From Nyssa sinensis (taxonomy: Eukaryota > Streptophyta > Magnoliopsida > Cornales > Nyssaceae): DNA of 64,000 bases. Below the pieces are notes generated by a model. That model saw nothing but the letters and a program-made list of their open reading frames with translations, had not been told where the DNA came from and did no database searches. Of the stretch, positions 23,808 to 37,500 are shown in pieces. Location: positions 38,970,754-39,034,753 of the forward strand of contig CM018035.1 of NCBI GenBank assembly GCA_008638375.1, given 5' to 3'. A program made the translations under genes and the position numbers. Each line of letters starts with the position of its first letter. Position 1 is the first letter of the stretch.

Positions 23808-25230
23808 TGTCACGACCCCGAAACCCACCCCGTGCGGATTAAAGAATCGCGACTGCATGCCCCTGTGGCCCGTGGGCCGTCGGGTGGACTATGTAAGCGA
23901 CGGCGCCGGACGGCGGTGCAGTATAACTAGGATTGACAATTACGAAAGCGTGAAAAACTTCTTCTTTATTTTTCGCACGTCCACTTGGTACCATCGCTTC
24001 TTCTTCTTTGGAGCGGTAAATAAAATATCATACATTTAGAGCATACTAAAAGCTTTTTAAAGTTATACATATTACATTTTTGTTTGCCCCTCGGGGCTTA
24101 AGTACATAATTGTCCAAAATTACTACAAAAAATTTGACCAACTATAGGTCCTAATACTTTAAATAATCCTCTTATCATAATGGAGCTGGCAATCACCAAT
24201 CCTCAAATTGGGCAAGGCTCCCATCCATCATCATCACCTGAAAAATGTTAGGGTAATAGGGTGAGCTTCAACAAGCCCAGTGAATAATTCCAATACCTTG
24301 TCATGGGTTTCTAATTGGTAGTGGGTTAGTTAAGAGAAAAAGTTCATATAAACATACACTACCAATTTTACATATACTTCAAATACATAATACAAAATTC
24401 TTAAAAGTGGATAGCGTGAAGCATTCAAGGCATTCAGGCTAGGCAAATACTTCTTCAAATACAGGACAAAGGAAACTTTAAAACACGTAACACGAAGCAT
24501 TTTAAAGCATTTGAGTAAAATAGATATTTCATGTTTGCAAGTAAAAGGAACTTCAAAAAGAACACGTAACATGAAGCTTTTAAAAGCATTCGGGTAGGGC
24601 ATTCAAAATGCAATTGAAACTTGTAACAAGTGCAGAATGACTATTTGGTAGCCATAAATGTTTAAAATATTTTCTTGTAAACAGGATGTAAAAACAATCT
24701 TTTTTCTCGTATATGACCCTTTGTTATTTTAAAAAATTGGGTCATATCTTTTAAAACACTTCTGCTTATAAATGAGGGTTCGAAAACCCGCTACCATTTC
24801 TTATGAAAACATGAAAACTTTCGTTCATGAAATCAACATATATAGTACATTTAAGAAATGGGGGATAAACCTGCTACCATTTAAAAAATGTCTAATCTTT
24901 TCACTTTGATTAGGTGGAAATCCTTTTCAAACCAGATTCTAATCTTACTTCTGAAAGATCTCATGCTTGGGGGATCAGTGCTACCGGGCATTCTTCTTAT
25001 CAATTGAGTTCTGAAGGAACCCAATATCACTTGTAGTGCTTATGCACGATTATCTTGCATTACCAGTTCGTAAATAGGAGGTTTGAAAACATTTCTTTTC
25101 AAATAGATGCCATTTAAAAGCATTTAAAGATAACCTCCCCATGGATGCTTTTTAAAAGCCTTTTAAAACTTTAACTTCTTCAAAGAGCATCGAAATAAAT
25201 TTTTCAGATAAATGCTTTCCATGTGCATTT
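23808..25230 (-). repeat. LTR B1, first fragment
   Basis: Starts TGTCACGACCCCGAAACCC (reverse of the LTR end). The hairpin is at 24263-24278 and the minus-strand acceptor CTAACATTTTTCAG|GTGATG at 24238, 25 nt apart. It is interrupted by B3 at the duplicated CATTT. Closely related to B2 (53014 onward). No coding sequence. Confidence 0.85.
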
Positions 25231-26335
25231 TGTAATATCCCGACCCAAAAAAATATCGGGTCATATGACACGTATTACGAGGTTATGAAAAATTAGTGTG
25301 AAAGAATATACACTAAAAGATATTAATTAATTAATTAAAAGAAATTAATCACTTGACATAATTAAATAGAGTATATATATAATGCCTACAATACACACAC
25401 TAAAGTGTATTGTGTATGTGTGGTCAAGTGTGTATATACATACACACCTATATGTATGTATACAAGTATAGTATATATTTACATATATATATATATATAT
25501 TTTATATGTATAAATGGGCATAAAGTAAGGAGAACACAAAATATCTAGTGTGAATGTGTATATGTGTGTCGGCTGCAAGGTGTGTGTGTGTTTCTTGATG
25601 TATTAGTGTGTGTTGTAGCATATATATATATATTATATACAAATATCAAGCATCAATTAATGTAAAGTAGGAAATGGGGAAGAGCAAAATTTATGACATG
25701 GAAATCAAATTAATTGAGAAGTGAAAAAAAGTGGCCGTGAGGTTATGAGGGAAAAGAGAGAGAGGAGATAGAAGGGTCGGTTGGCTTCTTTAAAAAGCCA
25801 AAGCATGCAATTCATGCTTACACCCTAAAGAAGCAAACTGAATAAGAAAGGAGACTGAGGAGAATAGAAGAGATCAGAGCAAGAAGAAGAAGGAAACAGT
25901 AATAAAAGGTGAGAAAAATACATCAAGCCTTATGTTTCTCTCTCTAGAATTTTGATTTATTAGGAACTGTTTTTGAGTTATATATAATTATATAATGCTA
26001 GATATATGTTTACAAGATTGTTAATGTAACACCCCGGACTTAATTATTAAACTATGTAATGAAAACTTTTCTTGAAATCTGATCTGGCATTTAACTGTTT
26101 AAATTCAACTGTTTAATACTGATCAAACCCATGTTAGCAAATGTTAAAAATTCTGAGAAACTGATTACTGTCACTGAACCCTTAGACACTGAAGCTAACC
26201 TAACTAGGAGTTGACTGAAAGAAACCGCGTCGAAAATTAAGCTACAGATTGAAAGTTAGGAAGAAAACAGTGAAACTGCATTAATGCGCAGCCAAACAGG
26301 GCCTAAGCCCGAAATAGGGGAAAAAGACCAAAAAT

Positions 26336-26420
26336 GTGGACAAGGGGATTTGATCCCTTGACCAAACTAGGCAAAATTTAGTTTACCAAAAATTTACCAA
26401 CTAAGCTAGGAGCACCTTTG
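26336..26420 (-). other. tRNA-like antisense segment in F (A box and B box)
   Basis: On the minus strand TAGCTTAGTTGG (from 26397-26408) fits the Pol III A-box consensus TRGYNNARNNGG exactly. GGATCAAATCC (from 26346-26356) is close to the B box GGTTCRANNCC, framed by a T-arm-like inverted repeat. The box spacing of about 40 nt is tRNA-like. No clear acceptor stem pairs, so it is not an intact tRNA gene. Confidence 0.5.
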
Positions 26421-28491
26421 TGCATATATATGCAAAGATATATATTTAATTAGTAATCAGATTTGGCCTCTCCCCAAAGTGACCAATGGACATGCATGCA
26501 ACACCTCAGCATGCATCACCCTAAGCCCTAGCCATCATGCCTATTCCACCATGATTACATCTCCTCCCAACCAAATTGCATGCAAACCCATCATGCACTT
26601 GGGGGAGATGAAACATCAAGAAAAGAAATCTGATTTTTGATATACAATCTCCATGAGACCAGATCTGTATTGAGGGTAGTCTACTGTTTTAGAGAGAGTG
26701 TGGGTTAGAGAGAAAGGGAGAGAATCTAGAGAGAGAAAGTGAGACCTTGTGTGTGCATTGGTGATCCATTGAAGAAGCAATAGAAGGGAGCTAAGGTCTG
26801 GGAGTGCACGGAGGGATCAAAGCAACCTGTTGGAGTTTCTGTTTGAACCTAAACCAGTGAGGAGACCACTGTTTGAAGGTAAGCCATCCAAAAACCTTGA
26901 ACTTCTCTTTGGAAATTTCAGCTACTGTTTTGATGTTTTTAGGATTTTTAACGCATGTATCATGTTTAAACCATAAAATCTGGATTGAATGCTCACATAT
27001 GAACCATCAGAACTGCCCCAAACCATGGAAACAGTGAAACCCGCCATTAGAGGACCTTGACTGAATGGGTCTAGATCAACCTGCTCCGAACTTGTTTTAG
27101 TTACTTGGGACGTAAAATAGACCTTCCTAGGATCACAAAGACCCTAGACCGCGACCTCAATACCTAGGTTTAAGCCCTCAAAATCGACATTATCCTTTTC
27201 GGCCCAAAAATCAACTCGCAACGTTTGACCACTAAATCGAGATTGAACGATGGGGAATTGAAGCCCATGTTAAGAGGGTCACGGAGGACCAAACCCCGTG
27301 CAAAATGGTCAAGAAACCAGGCCGTATGGACCGACTGTAACTCCCACGATAATCGGCTAGAACAGTCCCCCGTCGTTGAGTTTGATGCTTGAAACCGATG
27401 CAAAACGAATGGTCTTACACCCAGGAGTCTTTTAGAACAAAAACCAGTGAAAATCGATGCATAAAACCCCACGAAATTGGAAGAGAAATTTCTGAAATTT
27501 CTAGGGCAACAGTGGCCCTAGACGGGTGAAGACGATGAACAGTAACCGGGTCATGGATCGGGTTTGCGGGTCGGGCTCCGACCCGACCGAGAAACGGATA
27601 AAACCCATAAATCAAAACTGCGTCGTTCTGTTAACTGATTTTAAATTTTTGAATTTTAGGGCTGACGTCAGCACATTACCTTGAACCGGTCAAGACCGGA
27701 TTGAACCGGTCCGGTTCACTTGCTTAAAGGCTGAACCCTTTGGTTCAGTTCAAACTTTTGGAAAATTGCAAACCAACCCCCAACAGTTCCGAAATATTAC
27801 ACTGTGGCCCAGATTCTGATATTTTATTTCATTTATACCCCTGATAATTTAATAAATAATAAATTAATTTATTTAATTAATTTATTAATTAAATAAAAAT
27901 GACCAAATTACCCCTAGGTCATAAATAGGTCAAATGAAGTCCAAATAAGTCAAACAAATAGTGTATTTTCACTATTTCAATCATTCCGGACTCAATGGTG
28001 GAGTCTGATTTGGGAAATTAAGTCCCGAAAAATACAAACACGTAGGAGTAAATGACCATACTACCCCTGATGATACTCGAACCCAAATACAACTAAAAGA
28101 TAGTCTATTTTGACTATGTTAGACATTCCGGACTCAACGGTGAGGTCCGTATTAGCAGATAAAGTACCGAAAAATACAACACACGAAATTACCAAATTGC
28201 CCCTGACACTGTTTAGAACCCAAACAACGTCCGATTAAGACGAAACTGAAAACAATAGAAACCCCGACACGTAGGGGACTATACACATGATTGGATGACG
28301 AATCGGAGTCGAAACTTCACAACTGTGAAATGACCAAAATACCCCTAACCCTGTATCAAGCTAGATAACATCCGAATGAACTAAGAACTAACCCAATGAA
28401 AGCTTAAATAATTTCATGACCGGACTGCCTAGAAGTAGTACACATCCTGACTTCTTTGGATCATGCTATAGGGTAAAAACTCAAACCGGTC

Positions 28492-28746
28492 ATGGAAGGG
28501 AAAAACAAGCAATTTACCATTATGTCTAAAGCCGAAAGACTAGCTGACCAGAAGCAACAGGAGTTCATGCAACAACTCTTATGGCAACAAAAGATTATCG
28601 AACGGAACATAAGGATAGCCAAAACGACTGAGGTAGTCTCCGTACGACCGTTTATATACAAGATGCGTACCAAGGCAATGGTCGCAGAGGCTAAACTAAA
28701 GAAACAGGAAGACACGGAAACCCTGAAAGAGTGGGTGCAAAGGTGA
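28492..28746 (+). CDS. Unrecognised small protein encoded in LTR F, probably spliced
   Basis: An 84-codon frame starting at ATG 28492 (MEGKNKQFTIMSKAERLADQ), rich in Lys, Gln and Glu, likely helical or coiled-coil in RQQEF/LLWQQKIIERN-type stretches, basic at the end. The frame stops at TGA 28744, but the stop sits in a donor CAAAG|GTGAAT. If spliced at 28742/28743 to the acceptor TTTTCTAG (ends 28866), it continues for 19 lysine-rich codons (IKKDKKKRKASQLNP) up to donor AAG|GTGAGT at 28925. Splicing on to 29427 adds about eight codons and a TAG, about 112 residues in all. I do not recognise the family. It could be a captured host fragment or a chance frame. The equivalent exons of B3 and B4 lack the upstream part. 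Confidence 0.35.
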   Translation: MEGKNKQFTIMSKAERLADQKQQEFMQQLLWQQKIIERNIRIAKTTEVVSVRPFIYKMRTKAMVAEAKLKKQEDTETLKEWVQR

Positions 28747-28866
28747 ATTTCAATTATCATAAAAACACATAGACAGCGAGATAGTCTAACTCAGGTTGAA
28801 TTTTGAATTAAAATAAACCAAGTTAAGATTCATGTGAGATTTACGAAATGTTCATAAATTTTCTAG

Positions 28867-28925
28867 GATAAAGAAGGATAAGAAGAAGAGAAAGGCTTCT
28901 CAGTTAAATCCCGTTACCGCACAAG
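28867..28925 (+). other. Putative second leader exon of F
   Basis: A 59-nt segment between ATTTTCTAG and AG|GTGAGTAACC. It keeps the reading frame of the upstream ORF and matches in position the 54-55 nt exons of B2, B3 and B4. Confidence 0.4.
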
Positions 28926-31309
28926 GTGAGTAACCTAGACTCCTGAATTGGTGTATAAGTACACCGTCAAGTTATTGTATTTTTTATACTGTACTGTACT
29001 GTTCCTACTGATATACTGTCTTCCATGCTTTTACTCAATGCATGACTATATTTTTACCCTGTCCGATTTCACTGTTCCGTATTGAAATGAAATTATCCTT
29101 GTTTTTACTAAAAGAACAACTGACTCATGGTACCAAATTCAGACTTGAAACTATATGAGCATATTGCACTATTTAAAGTGTGCATACTGTACTGTTATCC
29201 TGTTATACTGTTCTGCTCTGCTCATTATTGAACTGTTCTGTTGCTATGATGTTTTGACTGTATTCTCGTTTTAAATATTGTTCAAATATATGGATTTAAC
29301 TATATCCTCTAAAATGTCTGATCCGACCACCTGTTTTATAAACAACAATGGTTTGAAACCCATGACAGGGGACCCGTGTTACTCACTGGGCTTTTTAAAG
29401 CTCACCCCTTCCCTAACATTTTTCAGGTGATGGACCTAGCGACCGAGATTAGTGGGTTGGAGACCCGAAGCACTATTTTGAAAAATCCATGAATTAGCCA
29501 TTTTTGTACCTAACTCCATATTTGAATATGATGTACTGAAACCTAAGACTAGTATCTTTTGTAGGACAATGATGTAATAGTTAACCATGGATGTATTAAT
29601 GGCTCTGCCAAGGTGTTATGCATTCCCTTAGTTCCGCTGCAACTTATATTAATTGAATGCATTGTACTTGGATGTTACTGATGAATGGCCTGTGGTTAGG
29701 ATTACCGTCGGCATTTTGATTTCAAAAAAAAAAAACCGATGGGTGCCTAACTGGCCGGTCGCATGCCCCTAATCCGCACAGGGTGGGTAAGGGGGATGTG
29801 ACAGTTAAGCATGAAATTTGGCTTTGAAATGACCAAAAATAACAAACCCATGAAGAACCGCTATGGGAGGACCTTACTTGAAGCAGGTCCGAATCCATGG
29901 CAACTAAACTAAGATTGGTGTGTCGAGGCTTCAAAAAGAAGTCATGAGGGTCATGAAAACCTACATCCGTTATCATAAAACCTAGGAAATGACCTTCAAA
30001 TATAGAGTTGCAGGTTTCGGGTTTTTAACCCAACACCTCAACTGCACCTCAAAACGTGTTTTAAAGAACGAAATATGAAACCCCATGAAGAAGGGATCAA
30101 AACAAGCCCAACCTCATGAACAATGATTAAGAAATACGCATGAACTAGTTAGTTACAGGTCTGGGCTATTCCCTCCAAACTGCAATCTTTGAGATGAATT
30201 AGAAGCTCAAATTCAATGTAAAAACATGCCTTAAAGTCTTAGGAAGTGATTGGAGAAGAAAACAGAAGAAATAGATTCGTAAAACATCACTAAATCCGAC
30301 TGTAAAAATTAGGATTTCGAGGGGAACAGTATCGATCTCGTGGGGAAGATGACACTGTTCGGGTCGGACTACGGGTCGGTTACGGGTTTGGGTTAAATCC
30401 GAATCCAACGGGTCACGGGTTTATTTAAACGGCAGTGTTTTGTTTTAATTTTTAAAACATTAGGGCTGACGTCATCATGATGTTAGCATCACGTGGCAAA
30501 CCGACTAAACCGGTTGGTTTACAAAGGGACCGGACCAGTTCACTTAAAATTCAACCGAACCCACTGGTTTTTTGATTTATTTAAAATAAATAAACCAAGA
30601 CTTTTCCTATTTATGAATTGACCCCAGAACTTCTGGAAAATCCTACTGTGGCCCAACTAATGAGAAATTTTATACAATTACACCCCTGGAGAATAATTAA
30701 ATAATTAATTTAATTATTTAATAAATAAAGTGAAATTACTATTTTGCCCCTGAGTCATAAATGAAGGAAATAAATCCAAATTAAACATATGAATAGTGTA
30801 TTTTAACTATTTTAGACATTCTGAGACTAATGGTGGGGTCCGTTTGTCTCGAAAAATAAAGACATGTAAAGGGGTAAAATGACCAAAATACCCCTGGTAC
30901 CCCTAAAGCCAAATTGAAACCAGAGAGGGTCTAAATTGACTTTCTTCAACATTTCGGACTCAATGGTGAGGTCCAAATTACGAAATGAAGTAGGAAAAAA
31001 CATGACACGTAAATAGGTAAAATGACCATTTTGCCCTCTTCATACAAAAGTCCGAATTAAATTCTAGGAAAGCCTAAACTGACTTTCTTCGATGTTCCGG
31101 ACTCAATGGCAGAGTCTATTCGACCAAAAGAAATGTCTAAAATAAAAGACATAAAATTTGATGAATAACATATGTCAGATGACTATAAACTAGAATATCG
31201 CCGAAGTACTAAACTAAGGCACATACGAGGAAATAAGATACGAAAAACACGACACGTAAACATGTGAAGTAAATAAAATTAAATTAAGTTAATGGAGCTA
31301 CCAGAAGAG

Positions 31310-31318
31310 TATAAATTG
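31310..31318 (+). promoter_or_regulatory. Putative TATA box of B3
   Basis: TATAAATTG in the context CCAGAAGAGTATAAA, conserved in B4 as TATAAAATA (56094-56102), about 190 nt before the leader exon acceptor. Confidence 0.5.
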
Positions 31319-31501
31319 AAATAAATTAAATTTCTAACACATTAAATTATGTCATAGGTTAAGAGTACGAGTTAAATTAAGTACATATGAATTATGAGAT
31401 CATTTTAGAATCTAATACGAACTAAGCATAAGTTAAGAAGCATCAATAGGCGTTATTACGATGGATGTGAAGTTAATGAGGTTATTATGAATTGTTCTTA
31501 G

Positions 31502-31556
31502 GAACTACAAAGGAAGTGGGAAAGCGCATTATTAGCACTAACCCTAAAGAACCAAG
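31502..31556 (+). other. 55-nt leader exon of B3
   Basis: Bounded by TTGTTCTTAG (ends 31501) and CCAAG|GTGAGTAACC. B4 has the same exon of the same length (56278-56332), and B1 and B2 have a related one on the minus strand (GARCTACAAAGGAA start in B1). Conservation of both edges across copies argues that splicing once mattered. Confidence 0.45.
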
Positions 31557-32938
31557 GTGAGTAACCTTGTGTTTGAAGTGGAGATTTAACTCCATGGATT
31601 TGAAAAGGTTTTAAGTTCAAAGATATGAAGTGTTTGAATTTTCAAATTCAGTAGTTACATGATTCAGTTTTAAATTGTTCTATCTTTATAAACCCTATTA
31701 TGACATGCTCAGTGAATGGTTTCTATCACAGTTTTCTTAAAACATATTTCAGCATGTCTAAAGTTTTAAATGCCAAATTATGTAAAGTGTTCTGAATTTG
31801 TTTATATCAAGTGTTTAAAGGATTTATTATGAAATTACGTACATGATGTTTTAGATTTTCATGAGAAGCACCTATTTTAAGAAGTCATGTATTAAATGTA
31901 TTTGAATGTAAGAAAAGTTGTGCATAAACACCACGTATTTTATGGGTTTTTTCAGAATTAAATTAATCCGAAATCTAATAGGATATTGAGTTGTATGGAA
32001 CTCGATTGACTATTGACTGCCAGGTAGCAGGATCTAATCCCCTAGGCATAAGATATCTTCACGAAACATAAAGTGAGAATCTGGTTCGAAACGGTTTCTA
32101 TTAATGAAAAGTGATAAGAAAATGTATTGGAAATGGAAGCAGGTTTTACCCTCATTTTCACAGTACATATTTATGTGTTTTAAAGTTTATATACTTTATT
32201 GACGAAGTACGAGTTTAGCTTGAATACTTTTAATGTTTTAAAGCTATCTGTTTTATGAAATGCATATGGTTCAAGTTATATACTCTATTTGACGAAGTAC
32301 AAGTTTAGCTTGAATACTTTAAATGTTTCAAAGCTACATGTTTTAAGAAATGCATATGTTCTATGTACAAGTATACGAGTAATTGGCAGTGAATGTTTTA
32401 CAAACTCTTATGTACTAAACCACTGCTAATTGAAACCCCATGACGAATGCTGGAATTACTCACAAGCTTAGATTAGCTTACCCGGACTTTGTTCGGACCC
32501 CCCTTTCAGGTGACTTACGGCAGTATTGATTTTGAGGACGATGACGATGAAGTCTGCCATTTTTGGAAGATTGGGTCAAGTAGTTATTTTGTCTAGCACT
32601 ACGAACATCAAGTATGAAATCTTGTATTAGTAAAGTGGTACCCTGTTATGTATAAGCCCCACAGGGCAACTAAACATGTATTGTTTATAAGTCTTTAAGT
32701 TTCTAGTTATACTCTGAATGTTAAATCATGTATGCTATGTAAAGAGTGGTAGTACCAGACGGATGTGCATAATTTAAAAATAAGAAAAGAAAAGAAAATT
32801 TTTTTCACGCTTCCGCAATCACATGTCGCACATCTATTCGATACCGCTGCTTATGTGAGCCTTCGCCTTAAGGTCCCCGAGCCTAAGGGTGGCGGTCGCG
32901 ATACGAGATCCGCACAGGGTGGGTTTCGGGTCGTGACA

Positions 32939-33135
32939 CATTTGAAATGTTACTTTCTTCAAAAAGGTATTTTTCATGAGTATTAAAATGTTGCTTCTCC
33001 AAAAAAATGCTTTTCATGAGTATTGAAAACATGGTTTCAATAAAAAGAATGGTTTTCACAAGTATTTAAAACGTGGACAATTCAACAGAGTTTTTAAATA
33101 CTTCGAGAACAATACTTCAAACATTTAACACATGG
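32939..33135 (-). repeat. LTR B1, second fragment
   Basis: Resumes B1 after B3 (second CATTT). It corresponds to about 58260-58500 of B2 (TCATGAGTATT... TTTAAATACTT). It ends at the CATGG TSD of C2. Confidence 0.8.
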
Positions 33136-34033
33136 TGTCACGACCCGAGACCTACCCCGTGCGGTTCTTGAATCGCGAACCCGATCCGACGCTGCTGTCA
33201 AACCAAGGGTCTCAACTTGCTACACAATTAGTGCTATTAACATGCAACAACTAAATAGCGGAAGACTTAAACAAATAAATAAATAAAAGCTACATGTGAT
33301 ATATACAAGGTTCTCAAAATGCGAAATACAAAATTCTTAACAACTGTTCATCCCCAAGACGTGGATAACATGGGAGAGCTACAAGACTGTCTATACTAAG
33401 TATTACACTTGCAACTTCAAAAGTAATGTCCACCTCTAGCTATTAGGCTCTACTGTTTGTTCTCGATATCTATGCTTGCAAAATGTTGTGTAGTATCTGA
33501 TGAGCTATGAAAACTCAGTAAGTAGTCCTTTGCTCTACCATGTGTACAGGTGTATATAAAAGAAGTGCTAGCCAGTCAATAAATATATAACTCAATATCA
33601 AATGATAAGGAAGTGAAACTACTCTGCTAACAATGTCATACTGCTACAGTCATGAGCTATATCAAGTATGAAATGTAAACACTCAATGAAAGCTGTAAAA
33701 TCTCATGATCATTCAATAACAATATAACATGATCAAGCTATGAATATCAACAATAAAGGATAGTGATATCAAATAAAAGAGATGCTCTTGCAGGGCTTGG
33801 AATTCCCTTGAGCTCGTATTCAGTTCCATAAGACTCGTTAAAAAATACTGCTCTGTATACAATATGACCCTACGTCCCATCCCTCGCATAGCAACGTAGT
33901 AAATGTTCCACTCAGAACCTGGACCCGAATGTCATAAATAGCATCAGATAGAGATGTGACTGAGCACAAATTCGGCACTAATAATATATCAAAATCATGC
34001 TATCTTCCATGAAGAGTATAGTAGAATCATAAC
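33136..34033 (-). repeat. Solo LTR C2, first fragment (its 3' part); whole LTR spans 33136-52435, TSD CATGG
   Basis: TGTCACGACCCGAGACC at 33136 and GGTCAGGGTATTACA ending at 52435 are the two ends, flanked by CATGG (33131-33135, 52436-52440). Without G2, A3 and their TSD copies it is about 3.8 kb. This part holds a decayed GAGCT hairpin near 33513 and the conserved intron block TTTGTGCTCAGTCACA (minus strand, about 33955-33972). Confidence 0.9.
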
Positions 34034-34450
34034 TATAACACCCCGATTTTGCGTAATTAATAATTAGTTGTTAATTATTAATTAATACCGGCTTATAGAA
34101 TGATTTAGGGAATTAATTATGATCCCGGCGGTCGCCATAGACCTATTAAATAATTAAAAAATGTCTGGAGGAAAGGGCACTCTACCCGAACCTAATTAAT
34201 GGTTAAATCGGTAAAATAATGCCGTTTTAACACTAACGGAACCCGAATTAGCTAACTCAGGAAATCCCGGATGATTAATAAATGACACGGAACCTCTGAC
34301 ACTGAAGAATAATGAAATACGGAACTCTCAGAACAAACCGCGTCGAAAAATGAGTTACGGAATGAAAGTTACGAAGGAAACACTGAAACTGAATTACTGC
34401 GCAACCAAACGTGGCCTTAACCGAAAATATGGAAAAAATGGCCAAATGGG

Positions 34451-34535
34451 AGGCCAAGGGAATTGAACCCTTGACCTTTGAGTGGAAGGAAACCTCATCC
34501 AAAAAAATATCAACTAGGCTAGTGGTATCTTTGCG
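34451..34535 (-). other. tRNA-like antisense segment in G2
   Basis: On the minus strand TAGCCTAGTTGA (from 34510-34521) is one base off the A-box consensus and GGTTCAATTCC (from 34459-34469) fits the B box. The order and strand are as in F and G1. Confidence 0.5.
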
Positions 34536-37500
34536 TACAGATATACAAAGATATATATGTAACTATAAATCTGATTTGGCCACCCCCCCCAAGTGGCCAA
34601 TAACCAAACATGCAACACCTCACCCATGCATCACCCTCTGCCCCTATGCCATCATGCCTATGCACCCTAGGTCATCATCTCTCTACAAACACCTTATCAC
34701 CAATCCACCAACCATATCACATGCAACCAAAATAATCTGCCATATACAAGATTATATGTGCATGTATGGAGGGGGAAATCAGAGGTGGTGCTCGGGTAGG
34801 GAGAGAGAGAGAAATGGTGAGTGTGCATGTCATCCTTTGGAGATGCACCAAGGAAGGGGGAGCTGAGGCACGACTGGATCTAAGCAAGCACCCCACCAAA
34901 TCAGGACCGAGCCATGGATAGCAAGGGGACTTACTGTTTCAGAGGTAACCTCAAAACTGCCAAACTGCTTAATTTTTTTTCTGTTGAGATTATTGGTACT
35001 GCTCTGATGATTTTAAATCATATGGACCATGTAGATTGCGTAAATCAGTTACTGTGAGATCCTAGGGTTATTCTGAATCAGTTAGGAGGTTCGGATAGGC
35101 CTAGAAACCCAAACCGTGACCAAACCGCCATGGATGACACCTCCAAAACTGGGCCTGATTCGACCTCCCTAAAACCAAGTTTTGATAGTTTAGAAATGAT
35201 CTAGACACTGAGAGGGTCTCAAATACACCAACCCGCGACCCTAAAACACTGATTTGGACCCTCAAAATCGAACCTGTGAGTCTCGGCCATGGAACCCAAA
35301 ACCTGAAACGAACACTTAAACTGAAATTTGTAAACGGGGACTTGAAGCCCATGAGATGTGGGTCACAGCAAGCCAAGTCTCACCGGATTTGGTTGAGAAA
35401 CGGCCGTGCTAGAGCAAATGATAATCTGATCGAAAAACCGAAATGGGTCACTGAAAACTATAGATTTTGAGGTTTAAAAACAGTCCTAAAATGATCCCTA
35501 ATGTCCTAGGATCTGTTTGGTATAAAAATCTTGAAAAACGGACGAGAAAACCAAGACAAACAGCGAGGGATACCTCACCGTCCGTACGCCGGCGCCGGGA
35601 ACGTTGCCGGAAAAGACCACCGGAAAAATGCGCGGTAGAATGGGTTTTTTTATAGCCGGGCCGGATCTTGAATCGAGTCGGGTGGGACCCGACCGAATAC
35701 CCCTTGGGTCATTAAGCTGCGTCGTTTTGGAGATAGGGATTTTAAATTTAAAAGCTAAATTCTAACTGTTTGGTTCCATGGTTAACGAATTAAAATTGGG
35801 AACTAGATAACCTAACCGTGGATAGGGGCCAAATTGGGGATAACTGGATTATTATATTCCGGTTTTCTGAAGGGAATTAAACCGGTTGGTTTTTGGAGGT
35901 TTTGGATTGGTTCAGTTTCTGAACCCTTGAACGCTTGGGCTTGAACCCCTAAAGTATGAAATTAGTTTTTAACCCCTGGAGTTTTCTGATATTACGGATT
36001 AACCCCCACTAATTGGGAAATTGTACTGTGGCCTAGAACATTGAGAAATTATTCATTTAAGCCCCTGGAAAATTAATTAAATAATAAAATAATTATTTTA
36101 TTATTTTATTAAATAGGTAAAATTACGATTTTACCCCTAGACATTAAATATGTCAAACGGAGTCCAAATAAATTAAATAAATAGTATATTTTCACTATTT
36201 CAAATATTCTGGACTCAATGGTACAGTCTAAATTGGAAAATTATGTACCAAAAAATACAGACCTGTAAGTGACAAATGACTGAATTACCCCTTAAGATAC
36301 CTAGGCCCAATTAAACATAAAAGATGGTCCAAGTTAACTATGTCGGACACTCTGGACCCAATGGTGAGGTCCATTTTATGAACTGAGGTGCCGAAAAATA
36401 TGACGCATGAAATTATCAAAATACCCCTGATACTGTACGAAGCCCAAATGAAGTTCGTTTGGGACGAAATTAATACCGATAGAAGCCCAGATACTGGTGA
36501 AACTGTAAACATGATTAAACGATGATTCGGAGTCAGAATCTTACAAAACGTAAAATGACCAAAATACCCCTGAGCACAGTAAGTGCAAAGTAGAGGTCAA
36601 ATAAAGGTCAAATGATCTGATAAATTATCATAGGGATAATTATGAACACTGAAGGGCTAAATAAGACTCCGAGACAGTCAATGCGTAAATGAGAAATGAC
36701 CGATGTGTCCCGATGATCAAAAGCAGATACCAAACGAAGTCCAAAGGACTTAAGAATTTACATATGAGATATATGGGACATTTTGAGGACCACGACAGGG
36801 TCCGGGGTAAGAATGGCAAAATTACCATTTTGCCCCTAAGGCTAAGTAAGCCCTTAACTGATAACGATTTAAGTCTAAAAGACTCAAGCCTTATACATAC
36901 GATATATGGGATATTCTGAGAACCACGACTAGGTCCAGGACAAGAATGGTAAAATTTCCATTTTGCCCCTATGGTTAAAATAAGAACCTAACCGAAACTG
37001 ATTGGAGTCTAAAAGACGTAGAAATTTATATTAAGATATAAAGACTATTCTGAGGACCTTGACAGGGTCCGGGGCAAGAGTGATAAAATGACCGTTTTGC
37101 CCCTAAGGTTGAATAAGTGATTGACTGATAACGATTGAAGTCTAAATGACTTGGGTTATAATCTTGATGACTGCTAAGCCTAATTTGAGAATAAAATAGC
37201 CCCGGATGAAACCCGATAAGAGGGCGATAGGCTACTAGGCTATCTTAGGTAATCCGATAGACACCTAAGATGACGAATAAAACCTGAATGGATAAATTCT
37301 GATCTGTCTGTGATTGATGATGATTGTTCAAGATATACATGGTGATGCCTAACATACTTGGAGGTTATCAGATTGTTTATGCAAGGAGATAACCGTAACA
37401 GTTGTGAGTAACTTGGAACTTCTGGCTTGGTGTATAAGTACACCATCTAGTTACTGTATTTTGATTCACTGTACTATTTTATCTGCCATACTGTTTAAAT

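Larger units (their letters stand above)
26025..29803 (+). repeat. Solo LTR F, 3779 bp, TSD GTTAA
   Basis: TGTAACACCCCGG at the left, GGGGGATGTGACA at the right, GTTAA on both sides (26020-26024, 29804-29808). It shares its start and tRNA-like segment with G1/G2 and parts of U5 with them, but has its own middle, including an open frame with plausible introns. Hairpin 29388-29403, acceptor 29426. It is the innermost insertion here: F in B3 in B1 in C1. Confidence 0.93.
25231..32938 (+). repeat. Solo LTR B3, TSD CATTT, split by solo LTR F
   Basis: TGTAATATCCCGACCC at the left, GGGTTTCGGGTCGTGACA at the right, CATTT on both sides (25226-25230, 32939-32943). Without F and one TSD copy it is 3924 bp. 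It has a TATA box (31310-31318), a 55-nt leader exon (31502-31556), a 953-bp putative intron ending at 32509 and a degenerate AAGCT/AGCTT hairpin near 32464. It is inserted in B1, a relative of its own. Its left 800 bp is rich in TA and TG microsatellites. Confidence 0.92.

Noticed and set aside
23037..25230. Host genes in the gene-sparse stretches of 23-25, 44-47 and 57-61 kb
   Set aside because: All of these align with other LTR or element-interior copies in the window, and no conserved cellular protein domain was seen on either strand.
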